Positions 54,185-63,005 of a stretch of 64,000 nucleotides of DNA are shown piece after piece. The translations under genes were made by a program, and so were the position numbers. How positions within the stretch are numbered: position 1 is the stretch's first letter; every line of letters starts with the position of its first letter. The stretch spans positions 186,001 through 250,000 of the forward strand of contig NZ_QWDD01000003.1 of NCBI RefSeq assembly GCF_003722355.1, in the 5' to 3' direction. This DNA comes from Methylocystis hirsuta (GTDB lineage Bacteria; Pseudomonadota; Alphaproteobacteria; Rhizobiales; Beijerinckiaceae). The notes beneath the pieces were generated by a model that saw nothing but the letters and a program-made list of their open reading frames with translations, was not told the DNA's origin and did not search any database.

Positions 54185-57100
54185 TCATTCTCGGATCACG
54201 CCGAGAGAAATACGTCGATTTTTTGCGCGTCCCTCTTCGGTGTCATTGCCCGCGATCGGACGGTCTTCGCCATAGCCCTTCGCCTCCAAGCGCGAAGGGG
54301 CGACCCCCATTTGTGTCAGTTCACGGGTTACAATATCGGCGCGCGCTTTCGAGAGCCTCTTATTCGCGATTGCATTGCCGAGGCTATCGGTGTGGCCGCC
54401 AATGACCACCTTGACCTCGGCGTAGGCGGAAAGAATCCGAGCGATATTTTGCAGTTGCTCCCGCGACGACATCTGCGGAGCCTTTTTGCCCTTGCCGAAC
54501 GAGACGCGATCGAAATCGAACCAGACAATTTTGGCTGCGGACTTAGGCGTGCTCTCGAGGAACGCAAGCAACTTTCTTTCGACACCCGCGCTGGAAACGT
54601 CTAACTCGACGCCATTCGGGAGGCTTATTCTGGCATATGCGTGTGGCCCCTCGCCCACCGTTTTCGCCTCGCGTTCTCCGGTCTCTGTTTGGGTTTGCTT
54701 CTCGATTGTCGAGCCCACCCCTTTCCGGACGGTAAGCGTGGCCGGTGGCGGAGCAGGCGTCACTTGTTGCGTCGGCGCCGGCGTCGGTTTCTCTATCGAA
54801 CTCGGTTCCGTTTCTTGCGAGCCGAAAAACTTCGGCCCATAGCCGATGAGGATCACACCGAAGGAGATCGTCAACAACGCCGCCAATACAGCCCACGCAA
54901 CGCCCTTTCGACCCCGAACGGACGAATAAGGTTGATCGCTTGCAGACTGTTCTCCCTTGACCACTTTTGCGACCTCGATCCAAAACGTAGTCAAAATTGT
55001 CACGGCGATAATTGCAATCCATAAGTCAGGTCCAAGCGCAGCAGTCTTAAAGTAAATGTTGAGCGTCGGCGTGGAGGTTATCGCAACGGAGAAAATAATC
55101 ATCCCGACGAGCCACGAGGCGCCAAACCGATTGGAAAACAATCCTTGTTTGAAGAGCGACAGTTTTTCTTGCTTCAGGTTGAGCGCCAAGGCGATATGCC
55201 CAAGAAGCCAGGTGACGAACGCCGCGGTTTGGGCGAGCACAAGATCGCCAGTTTGGAAATAGATCGACAGGTAGAGTGCGGTGATCCCGACAGCTAAGGC
55301 CGCTCCATTGCGAATGATTTCGAATACCAGTTCTCGGCCCAAAAACTCGTCGAGTCTTGGCGCTCTCTTCTTCATCACATCCGGCTCTGCCGCTTCCGTG
55401 ACAAAGATCGTGGAAGACGCCAAATCCATAAGCAGTTCGGTCAGGATGATGTGGATCGGCGCAAAAGGAAATGGAACTCCGAGGGCTAACGGCACAAGAA
55501 AGATCGCCAGCAGAATGCCTTTGGCGGTCAGATAGTAAGTCAAACCCTTGCGGAAGTTATCGAGAGCCGAGCGTGCGACGCCAATCGCATCGGCGACATG
55601 CGTGTAATTATCATCGGTGAGGACGAGATCTGCGGTTTCCTTGGCGAGATCGGCGCCGATCTCGCCCATTGCGATTCCAACATCAGCGGCTTTTAGCGCG
55701 GGCGCGTCGTTAATCCCGTCGCCGATAACTGCAACAATTTGTCCTTCTTGCCTGAGCGCCTGGACAAGGCGCAGTTTCTGCGCCGGTGAAATACGGGCGA
55801 ACGCCTTCGTCTTCTCGAGCGCGGACTCGAGCTCGCTTTCGCTCATGTTCTCGAGATTGCCACCCGTTAATACCTCTGCGTCTAGGCCGATTTCTCTTGC
55901 GATCGTCGCCGCGGTCGCCGGGTGGTCGCCGGTCACCATGATCGTTTCCACCTTGGCGGCTTCAAGCTCTGTGATGGTTTGGGCGACGCCCTGTCTCACA
56001 GGATCGGAGAGGACAGCAAGCGCAAGAAGTTCGGCTTTGTTCGGATCATCGGAATTTTGCAACTGCCCGTATGCGACGACGCGCTTGCCTTCTCCAACTT
56101 TTACCTCAAGCGCCCGGCGCAGCCGTTCCTTCCGGGAGGAATCGGAGACGCTTTCGATCAGCCGTTCGGCCTTACCGGCGGCATATCCGAGACGCTTGCC
56201 CCCGATGTCGTAGCCGATGATTCTCAAAGGCCTGTCTTCGCCAAATCCAGAGAAGCTCGCCTGCCGAGGAACATCAATTGAGTCTTGAACAACAGAGCGC
56301 ACTGCAAGGTCGGTGGGGTCATTGGAGTACATCGGAAGCGCCAGCAAGATGGCTCGCTTATTATCAGCGGAGAGACTTGCAGGCGTTCGTTCTTCGCCAT
56401 TCAGCAATATGAATGTTTCGACGCGCATTCTGTTTTCGGTGATCGTGCCGGTCTTGTCCGTGACAACCGCCGTAATTTGCGCCAGCACCTCGACGCCTCT
56501 GAGGCGCTTTACGACGAGCTTGATGTTCGCCAGCCGAAAGGAGGCCAACGCCAGCGCCATGGTGATGATGATCGGCGGCTGGCCCGGTATCATGAGGAAC
56601 GTAAGGGCAAGCCAGGTGACAATCATTTCTTGAAGATTGAGGCCTCGTAAAAATCCGACTGCCGGAATGAGGGCGCTGACCGCCAGTGCGAAAATCGCCA
56701 AGACCTTGGCAAGCCGCGTCATCGTCTCCTGTAAGAGGGTCTTTTCCTTCGCAGCGACAGCAACCTCATGCGCGGTCTCGCCGAATTCGCTCTCGCGGCC
56801 GACCGCGCAGGCAAGCGCCTTGCCTTCGCCGCTCATCACCACCGTCCCTGAAAATACCGAGTTCTTGCGTTCGGCAAGGGGAGCGTCTGCGGACACGATC
56901 GTCTTTGCGTCTTTCTCGACCGGCAGCGATTCTCCAGTTAGCGCCGCTTCGTTCACGACGAGACCGTAGGCTTCCAATAGGCGGCCATCGGCGGGTACGC
57001 GAACGCCTTCAGTGAGAACCAAGACATCGCCGACGACAACATCGGTCGTCGGTATCTCCTGCGCCTGACCGTCGCGAATCGCCTTCGTTGTCGGCGACGT

Positions 57101-57460
57101 GAGCTGGCGGAGCGCCGCCATAGTGCGGTCCGTGCGATATTTGTTGACGAATTCAACCGCGATGTACGCCGCCACCACGAAAACCATCACGATCGCTTCG
57201 TTGGTCTTGCCAAAAACAAAGGACAAAACGGCAATGGCAAGCAAGACGAGCATCATCGGCTCGCGTATGCCATCGAGAACGAGTTTGAACGCGCTCGTGG
57301 GCTTGACTTCGTCGATCGTGTTGGCGCCGAACCGCTCGCGAGATTTGCTCACGCCATCGGCGGAAAGACCGTCCCTTTCGTTGGAGCCGAATTCGGCGAG
57401 AAGGGACGGCGGCGGAACCGACCACCATGCGTCTTTCTTTCGAAGGGCATTTCCAGCCAT
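54185..57460 (-). CDS. P-type ATPase fused to an OmpA peptidoglycan-binding domain
   Basis: 1091 residues in one uninterrupted frame. Residues 1 to about 840 are a P-type ATPase: TGES at 175-178, phosphorylated Asp335 in VVTDKTGTIT, IMVTGDHPATA and VIGDGINDAPAL. The TM4 motif is IPGQPPIII (292-296 PGQPP) instead of PEGLP. An extra helix at about 849-870 (AVLAALLTISFGVILIGYG) leads to a Pro-rich linker (EKPTPAPTQQVTPAPPP) and then a C-terminal OmpA domain (IVWFDFDRVSFGKGK, VVIGGHTDSLGNAIANKRLS, RAKNRRISLGVIRE). Ten helices plus one place the OmpA domain in the periplasm, where it could hold the cell wall. The transported ion is unknown. Confidence 0.9.
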   Translation of the reverse strand: MAGNALRKKDAWWSVPPPSLLAEFGSNERDGLSADGVSKSRERFGANTIDEVKPTSAFKLVLDGIREPMMLVLLAIAVLSFVFGKTNEAIVMVFVVAAYIAVEFVNKYRTDRTMAALRQLTSPTTKAIRDGQAQEIPTTDVVVGDVLVLTEGVRVPADGRLLEAYGLVVNEAALTGESLPVEKDAKTIVSADAPLAERKNSVFSGTVVMSGEGKALACAVGRESEFGETAHEVAVAAKEKTLLQETMTRLAKVLAIFALAVSALIPAVGFLRGLNLQEMIVTWLALTFLMIPGQPPIIITMALALASFRLANIKLVVKRLRGVEVLAQITAVVTDKTGTITENRMRVETFILLNGEERTPASLSADNKRAILLALPMYSNDPTDLAVRSVVQDSIDVPRQASFSGFGEDRPLRIIGYDIGGKRLGYAAGKAERLIESVSDSSRKERLRRALEVKVGEGKRVVAYGQLQNSDDPNKAELLALAVLSDPVRQGVAQTITELEAAKVETIMVTGDHPATAATIAREIGLDAEVLTGGNLENMSESELESALEKTKAFARISPAQKLRLVQALRQEGQIVAVIGDGINDAPALKAADVGIAMGEIGADLAKETADLVLTDDNYTHVADAIGVARSALDNFRKGLTYYLTAKGILLAIFLVPLALGVPFPFAPIHIILTELLMDLASSTIFVTEAAEPDVMKKRAPRLDEFLGRELVFEIIRNGAALAVGITALYLSIYFQTGDLVLAQTAAFVTWLLGHIALALNLKQEKLSLFKQGLFSNRFGASWLVGMIIFSVAITSTPTLNIYFKTAALGPDLWIAIIAVTILTTFWIEVAKVVKGEQSASDQPYSSVRGRKGVAWAVLAALLTISFGVILIGYGPKFFGSQETEPSSIEKPTPAPTQQVTPAPPPATLTVRKGVGSTIEKQTQTETGEREAKTVGEGPHAYARISLPNGVELDVSSAGVERKLLAFLESTPKSAAKIVWFDFDRVSFGKGKKAPQMSSREQLQNIARILSAYAEVKVVIGGHTDSLGNAIANKRLSKARADIVTRELTQMGVAPSRLEAKGYGEDRPIAGNDTEEGRAKNRRISLGVIRE

Positions 57461-57513
57461 GGGTCTGACCCGGTTGGCGAGCGCCCACCGACCTTATCGG
57501 TCGGGAGCCGCCT

Positions 57514-58986
57514 TCATACGACGTCGAACAGCTGCATGAAGCCGTAATCCATGTGCAGCTGATGATGACAATGAAACAGGGAAAGGCCCGGCTGGTCGGC
57601 GGTGAAGTCAACATCGACGCGGCCGAAGCCCCTAATGACGACGACGTCCTTCATGACTCCCGCCGTCGGCCTGCCGTCGACGCTGGTCAGCTCGAAGACG
57701 TTGCGGTGCAAATGTAAGGGATGCGCGTCATCCGTTCGGTTGTCGAAAGCGAGCCGGTAGCGCAGTCCCTTCTGCAATTTCATCGGCTCGCCCTGATCTT
57801 CGTACGTCTTGCCGTTGATTGTCCAACGATTGAACCCGCCCTTGCCGCCGTTGATCTTTCCGAACACCATCGGGATCACTTGGTCGGGCTTCGGCGCCGG
57901 TCGACCGCCGCCGAAAATCGTGTAATCCCACTTGGATTTCCGCGGCGGCGCCACCCACTGCGGATCCCCGCGGCTGCCGGCGTATTCGACGATGACGCCC
58001 AAGCCGTTTTTGCGGTCATCGTCCCTGGGCGTGCCGAGCACCCACGCGCCGGGATGGTTCATCTCGACTATCGCATCGATCCGTTCGGCGGCGCCGAGCC
58101 GCAGCACGTCGACGAGCTTCGGCGTGGGAACTGGATTGCCGTCGAGCGCCACGACGAGGAAGCGGTGCCCCGGCAAGGCGAGCTTGATGTTTTCGGTGGC
58201 GCTGGCGTTGAGAATACGAAAGAGGACGCGCGCGCCTTGGCGCACGCGGATAGGTTCGCCATGGCCCAGCGCTCGGCCGTTGATGGAGAACAGTCGGTAG
58301 CCGACCTCCCAGCCATTCGGTTTTTCCTCGCCTGCCTCCGTCTTCTCCTTTTCTTCCTTCTGTTCCTCGTGCTCTTCTCCTTCTTCCATTTCTTGGCCGG
58401 TGAAGAACGGCTCCCATTCATGAGTGGTGAGGAAGACTTCCTGGTCATAGCGGCCCGGATCGTTGGCGGGCTCGATGTAAACGGGCGCGTGCTGGCCCGT
58501 GTAGCCGCCGCGGTGAAGATCGGCTCCCGCCACGACATGGCTGTGGACGAAGCGCAGCCCCGCCGGTTGCGGCGTGAGCCGATAACGGAGTTTGCCGCGC
58601 GCCGGGACAACAAGACTGTTCTCTTCGGCCGCGCCATCCACAGCTGCGGCGACGAGCTGGCCGTGCCAATGCACGAATTCAGGCGCATCGGTCTCGTTGA
58701 TGAGCTCGACCGTGACTGTCTTGCCTTCTTTCAAGCGGATGAGCGGACCAGGAGAAGCGCCGTTGTAGCCGATCGTGCTGATTGTGTGGTCATCAGCGAC
58801 ATCGACAAGGACGGGGCCGATGCGCAGCGTCACGTCCGCAGGTCCCTCAAAAGGCGCTTCCACGTTCGGATCGATTGTTGGCGTTGCGGCGGTCGCAGCG
58901 CGAACCGAAGGGGCGTCCAGCAATAGGCCGCTTCCTGCCATTGCTCCGAAACGGAGCAAGTCGCGGCGACGGAGAGAACGAATCAT
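57514..58986 (-). CDS. Multicopper oxidase with Tat signal
   Basis: 490 residues. A twin-arginine signal (RRRDLLRFGAMAGSGLLL) exports the folded enzyme. All copper motifs are present: EFVHWHGQ, FVHSHVVAG, HPLHLHRNVFEL and FHCHHQLHMDYGFM, giving type 1, 2 and 3 sites. An acidic insert of about 25 residues (EMEEGEEHEEQKEEKEK...) at about 197-222 is unusual. It probably oxidises Cu(I) or an organic substrate with O2. It lies 53 bases upstream of the ATPase-OmpA gene. Confidence 0.9.
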   Translation of the reverse strand: MIRSLRRRDLLRFGAMAGSGLLLDAPSVRAATAATPTIDPNVEAPFEGPADVTLRIGPVLVDVADDHTISTIGYNGASPGPLIRLKEGKTVTVELINETDAPEFVHWHGQLVAAAVDGAAEENSLVVPARGKLRYRLTPQPAGLRFVHSHVVAGADLHRGGYTGQHAPVYIEPANDPGRYDQEVFLTTHEWEPFFTGQEMEEGEEHEEQKEEKEKTEAGEEKPNGWEVGYRLFSINGRALGHGEPIRVRQGARVLFRILNASATENIKLALPGHRFLVVALDGNPVPTPKLVDVLRLGAAERIDAIVEMNHPGAWVLGTPRDDDRKNGLGVIVEYAGSRGDPQWVAPPRKSKWDYTIFGGGRPAPKPDQVIPMVFGKINGGKGGFNRWTINGKTYEDQGEPMKLQKGLRYRLAFDNRTDDAHPLHLHRNVFELTSVDGRPTAGVMKDVVVIRGFGRVDVDFTADQPGLSLFHCHHQLHMDYGFMQLFDVV

Positions 58987-59054
58987 CGCTTATCCTCGTA
59001 GTGAGTGTGACGGCCTCTCGGGTTCAACAGGTGCCCGGATCCGGGGCAGCGAGA

Positions 59055-59567
59055 TTACTTTCCCGCCGGCTTGTCGCGTTTGTTTCGAAGTCCGCGCGCC
59101 TCTCGCTCGTGCTTGAAGGGGAACTCGATGCGCGCCGGCTCGGCCGACGAGGGCGTCCTCACGGTCACGCGAATGCGATAATTCGTGTTGGGCGCCAGAG
59201 TGAAATAATTGCCGTAAGTGACGGCGCCGGCCACGGCCATACTTTCGAGCTTTTTTTCTTGGCCCGCGAGGCCGACCTCCGTGACCTTCGCGGTCACCTC
59301 CGCATCGGTGATGCGGCGCGAAGTTGCAGCGTCGAAGAGCGCGACCATCAGATGGTAGGCATGGCGGGAGCGGGGCGGGCCACCGTGCATGGTCGCTTCC
59401 GGCTCCTGCTGCTCGCGCCCGCGGATCATCTCGGCCGGAAACAGCGCGTAATAAAAGGCGACGCCGCGATCCGTCAGATAACCAGCGCTTTCGGCGCTTG
59501 CTTGCGCAGGCAAGAGCGACGCCAGCGCTGCGGCAATGAACAGGAAGGATCGTTTGCGTTGTCGCAT
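59055..59567 (-). CDS. Small periplasmic protein upstream of the oxidase
   Basis: 170 residues from ATG 59567; an in-frame ATG at 59636 lacks a signal. The signal peptide reads FLFIAAALASLLPAQASA. The mature domain (RHAYHLMVALFDAATSRRIT, DAEVTAKVTEVGLAGQEKKL, VTYGNYFTLAPNTNYRIRVT) resembles the Ig-like FixH/YtkA-type periplasmic domains. It is the first gene of the minus-strand series with oxidase, ATPase-OmpA and peroxidase. The role is not known. Confidence 0.65.
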   Translation of the reverse strand: MRQRKRSFLFIAAALASLLPAQASAESAGYLTDRGVAFYYALFPAEMIRGREQQEPEATMHGGPPRSRHAYHLMVALFDAATSRRITDAEVTAKVTEVGLAGQEKKLESMAVAGAVTYGNYFTLAPNTNYRIRVTVRTPSSAEPARIEFPFKHEREARGLRNKRDKPAGK

Positions 59568-59714
59568 TCCCGGCTCCCTTGCGCCTTTTCGGTCTCGCGC
59601 CCATCGCCAAGCCGCCTTTTGCCCCTCAGGCGTCAAAGCCGCAGGCGCTTGACGCGGTAATGAAGAAAAGCAATTATCGGCTACCGATTACGAAACTCGA
59701 TATTAGGGCGCAAT

Positions 59715-60035
59715 ATGGCCGCCGACAAGAGCGAGCACCAGGAATTCCTGGCCGGCCTGATCCGGCTGCACATCCTCCATCACGCGGTGCATGGGGAACT
59801 CTATGGCCAGTGGTTGATCGAGGAGCTGCAACGACATGGCTACCGGATCAGCCCCGGCACGCTCTACCCCATGCTGCATGCGCTCGAACGCAAGGGGTAC
59901 TTGAAGTCCAGCATGCAAGGCGTTGGCCGGCGTGCGCGCCGTGTCTATCACGCGACCAAGAAGGGGCGCGAGGCTCTTCACGTGCTGAAAGACAAAGTGC
60001 GCGAGTTGTTCTCCGAATTGATCGAGGGCCGATAA
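59715..60035 (+). CDS. PadR-family transcriptional regulator
   Basis: 106 residues. The winged helix-turn-helix of PadR is clear (LAGLIRLHILHHAVHGELYG, ISPGTLYPMLHALERKGYL, RRVYHATKKGREALHVLKDK). It is divergent from the oxidase/ATPase series 147 bases away, so it may repress that operon (inferred). Imperfect dyads such as ATCGG-CTA-CCGAT lie in the interval. Its effector is unknown. The ISKra4 element begins seven bases after its stop. Confidence 0.85.
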   Translation: MAADKSEHQEFLAGLIRLHILHHAVHGELYGQWLIEELQRHGYRISPGTLYPMLHALERKGYLKSSMQGVGRRARRVYHATKKGREALHVLKDKVRELFSELIEGR

Positions 60036-60041
60036 TGAGGA

Positions 60042-61528
60042 GAGCATGCAAGGTTGTGGGGAGTATGCATATTTTCGAGGGTTAAGATCGCCTCTTTGGG
60101 AAAGGCGAGCCTATGCAAAAGCTGGTTTGGCGGGTGAAGCTTGTCGCGGACCTCGGGGACGAAGCGGCGGAAACCGAGGTCGAGGTGGCGCGGATCGAAA
60201 GAGACGAGTTCACTGTCCCGGAAACGCTTGGTCTGTCGCTTGGCGAAGGGAAACGCCTTACCGCTGCTATTCAAACGGAAATGGTCCGCGCGCAGGCGGC
60301 GACGATGGGCGAGCGCTTCCGGTGCTGCGCGCATTGTGGTTCGACCTTGTCCAGCAAAGGCTACAGATTGGTCACCTTTCGATCCCTCTTCGGCGACGTG
60401 CCGCTTCGAGTTCGTCGGTTCGCGAACTGCCAATGCTGCCGTGAAGTCGCGGACGAACCGAGAAGTTTTTCGGCGTTGACGCTTGAACGTGGCATAGCGC
60501 CCGAACTCGCCTACGTCACCGCCAAATTCGCCGCGCTCGCGCCGTTTGCTAAGGTGGCTGATCTGCTCGCCGAGTTGCTGCCCGTTGGCGGCGCTGTTAA
60601 TGCCGGCACGGTGCGCAATCGAACCCGCCGTGTCGGCGAGCATATCGCGCGACTGCGTCCCGAGGGAGTGGCGGATCCCGATATTGACGCAGTGAATCCC
60701 GCAGTCGTGATCGGCCTTGATGGAGGCTATCTGCGCAGCCGGCATCGTCGCCCCGAACGGAATTTCGAAGTGCTGGCGGGCAAGGTGCTCAATATCGATG
60801 GATCGCAGCATCGCTTCGCCTTTGCTCGCAACGGCAATTCTGCGAGCGAATTTGCCGATGCGGTTGTGAGCGCGGGCGTCCGTCTCGGCACGCCGGCGAC
60901 GGTGCTTTGCGACGGCGACCCTGGACTGTGGAAGTTGCAGCGTCAGGTCATGCCAGAGGCGGCTCTCGTCCTCGACTGGTTCCATATCGCCATGCGATTT
61001 GAACACGCTTTGCAGGCGGCGCGCGGCCTTGGCGCCGGCACTTTCAGCGACTGCCTCCAAGGCCATCCAATCCGCGAACTCGAGAGCGCCAAGTGGAGAC
61101 TCTGGCACGGCCGCTCCAGCGCATGTCTTGGGCGCTTGGCGCGACTGATGCATTGGTTTGACGCCGCTCATGTCAGAGACGTCAAAGGCGCCGCCGCGGT
61201 CCGGCGACACATCAACGATCTGATTGAATATCTCTACGCCAATGAACTTACGCTCGTGAACTACGGACGGCGACGCCGCGATCGGCTGCCGATTTCAACC
61301 GCATTTGTGGAAAGCGCAGTCAACGAAATCCTATCAAAGCGCATGATCAAGAAGCAGCAGATGCGATGGAATAGGTGGACTGTGCAGCCCTTTCTTGACG
61401 TGCGTGTTGCCGTTCTCAACAACACGCTCGCCGGCTCGTTCAGGCGGCTCTATCCAGACTTCCAACCAGACAATGAAAATCACCCAAAGCAGCTCGCAGC
61501 GTGACAAACCCCACGACTTTGCATGCTC
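60042..61528 (+). mobile_element. ISKra4-family insertion sequence
   Basis: About 1.49 kb, bounded by an inverted repeat with core GAGCATGCAAGGTTGTGGGG (left) and GAGCATGCAAAGTCGTGGGG (right, complement), two mismatches. It holds a single transposase gene. No clear target duplication is visible at these limits, so the outer bases are uncertain. It sits directly behind the PadR gene and may have separated it from a following gene. Confidence 0.75.
60113..61504 (+). CDS. ISKra4-family transposase
   Basis: 463 residues. The N-terminal zinc-ribbon region is FRCCAHCGSTLSSKGY and FANCQCCREVADE. The catalytic core segments are NPAVVIGLDGGYLRSRHR, LCDGDPGLWKLQR and VLDWFHIAMRFEHALQAA. The C-terminal part (LPISTAFVESAVNEILSKRM, KKQQMRWNRWTVQPFLDVR) is typical of this family. 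It appears intact. Confidence 0.85.
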   Translation: MQKLVWRVKLVADLGDEAAETEVEVARIERDEFTVPETLGLSLGEGKRLTAAIQTEMVRAQAATMGERFRCCAHCGSTLSSKGYRLVTFRSLFGDVPLRVRRFANCQCCREVADEPRSFSALTLERGIAPELAYVTAKFAALAPFAKVADLLAELLPVGGAVNAGTVRNRTRRVGEHIARLRPEGVADPDIDAVNPAVVIGLDGGYLRSRHRRPERNFEVLAGKVLNIDGSQHRFAFARNGNSASEFADAVVSAGVRLGTPATVLCDGDPGLWKLQRQVMPEAALVLDWFHIAMRFEHALQAARGLGAGTFSDCLQGHPIRELESAKWRLWHGRSSACLGRLARLMHWFDAAHVRDVKGAAAVRRHINDLIEYLYANELTLVNYGRRRRDRLPISTAFVESAVNEILSKRMIKKQQMRWNRWTVQPFLDVRVAVLNNTLAGSFRRLYPDFQPDNENHPKQLAA

Positions 61529-61683
61529 CCGATCTCGTCGACGCGGACTTCAAAGGGACATTCGACGAGCTTTGTCGGCGTTAATGCGTTCATGAGCGTC
61601 GATAGAAATACCCCTCACCCGCCGGAGAATTTGAGTTTCATAGGTGTAACAGGGTCAGCAGCGATCAGTCTGGATCGTCAGGC

Positions 61684-62253
61684 CTATGCCGCCAGCCTAT
61701 GAACATGCACGTCGTGGCCTCCATTGTTCTGCATGGCAGACATGGCGGCGCGTTCATGTTCTTCGGTCCGGGTTCGCGCCCACAGCAACAGCCCGCCGCG
61801 CGCTAATTGCGCCTGCACCCAATTGCGCTGACGACGTCGAATGAATGCGCCGACGCCCACGCCAACCAGGCTGGCGGCCATACCAGCGCCAATGCCCGCA
61901 ACGATCGCCTCGGCGAAACTGCCGTAGATGGTCCAAACGGCGATCGCGCCAGCAATGGCGCCAACATAGAAGAGCAGGCCGATGAGCGCAGCTTTGCCTT
62001 CATTAAGCGACTCGGCTTCGATGTAGGAAATGCGAGGAGCTTCATCGCTGTCCTCGATTTCGACCGAGCGTTTCGATCCAATCTTTTCGCGCGTCTTCGC
62101 GTCTTCGGTGAGCAGGCTGATTTCGGATCTGTCGAATCCGTGAGTCATCAAATAGTCAATGGCGGACTGCAGCTTATCAAGCGAGTCGAACAGGCCTACG
62201 ACTTCGGTAAATTCGCGAGACTGTTCGAGCGCAGTCGTTTCATTCGATTCCAT
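61684..62253 (-). CDS. Membrane protein with stress-protein-like N-terminus
   Basis: 189 residues. The N-terminal part (VVGLFDSLDKLQSAIDYLMT, GFDRSEISLL) resembles the domain of YflT-type general stress proteins. Two glycine-rich hydrophobic segments follow (AALIGLLFYVGAIAGAIAVW, AIVAGIGAGMAASLVGVGVG), reminiscent of glycine zippers. A His-rich C-terminus (GGHDVHVHRLAA) ends it. A GGAGGAAC site precedes the start. The role is unknown. Confidence 0.7.
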   Translation of the reverse strand: MESNETTALEQSREFTEVVGLFDSLDKLQSAIDYLMTHGFDRSEISLLTEDAKTREKIGSKRSVEIEDSDEAPRISYIEAESLNEGKAALIGLLFYVGAIAGAIAVWTIYGSFAEAIVAGIGAGMAASLVGVGVGAFIRRRQRNWVQAQLARGGLLLWARTRTEEHERAAMSAMQNNGGHDVHVHRLAA

Positions 62254-62791
62254 GGAGTTCCTCCCGAAGCTCAGTACTCTTGAATCGAAGCCGGCCTCTG
62301 TGTGCGCCCTTGCCCATCTGAGCGGTCATTTGCCCTGTGGTCGGCGTATCAAATATCAGCATGCCCCCGCTTGAAGCCTTCGACAAGGCCAAGCGCTAAC
62401 GGAGCCCCGGAGAAAAGCTCTTCCCAGGACAGATGCTGCGTGAAGCGTCCGCACGTAGGCGGGACGATAGCGCCAAGGCCACGTAAAGCCAAAAAAGCCT
62501 CGCAAGCGCACGTCCGAACGGCGACGCTCCATTTGCAAGGTCTGAGCAGCGGGACCCTGGGCGTGAACCTGAAAAAAGGCCCGCGGCTTTGAACCGCGGG
62601 CGAGGTCACTGCAAACGTCGCTATGATGCGACGCCGGCCATATAGTTCTGAAGCGCGCCGAGGCAAACGGGGCTGCGAGCTGCGTCACGACGGCTTATTC
62701 CCGGATGTCATGAGGTTGCTTACCATTGCCGCCCGCCTATGATCTGGAATTGTGACAACTGCGCCCTTTTTATTAACCGGGAGAATGACCG
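62254..62791. other. Intergenic region with a terminator and no clear gene
   Basis: Only short frames of no family. It contains the minus-strand terminator at 62572-62601 (listed separately), so a small untranslated transcript from the right is possible. Confidence 0.35.
62572..62601 (-). terminator. Rho-independent terminator on the minus strand
   Basis: A perfect 8-base-pair stem (GCCCGCGG/CCGCGGGC) with a 7-base loop, followed on the minus strand by six T residues (AAAAAA at 62572-62577 on the plus strand). No gene close upstream on this strand is evident, so it may end a small RNA or a read-through transcript. Confidence 0.75.
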
Positions 62792-62956
62792 ATGACAGCC
62801 CGCACCGAGAGCGAGATTTCCGCCATTTCCGGGGCCGCAGTCGGCGCAACGGTTGGCGCCTTGGTTGGTTCACTGTTCGGCGTGATCGGAAGCGCAGTGG
62901 GAGCATTCTTGGGGGCAACGATTGGCGCCGCCGCCCGTCTCGCGAAACACGCCTGA
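62792..62956 (+). CDS. Small glycine-zipper protein
   Basis: 54 residues with a GGGAGA site nearby. Almost the whole sequence is a pair of glycine-zipper helices (GAAVGATVGALVGSLFGVIG, SAVGAFLGATIGAAARLAKH). Such small proteins insert in membranes; function unknown. Confidence 0.6.
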   Translation: MTARTESEISAISGAAVGATVGALVGSLFGVIGSAVGAFLGATIGAAARLAKHA

Positions 62957-63005
62957 TGAACCGCCGGCTCGCAGCGGCGTCGCCGCCAAGGTCCCGCGCA
63001 GCGCG

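Noticed and set aside
57721..58926. A 401-residue plus-strand open frame
   Set aside because: It is antisense to the multicopper oxidase, which has all copper motifs and a Tat signal. No family resemblance on the plus strand.
59978..61210. A 410-residue minus-strand open frame
   Set aside because: Antisense to the ISKra4 transposase, whose motifs are convincing.
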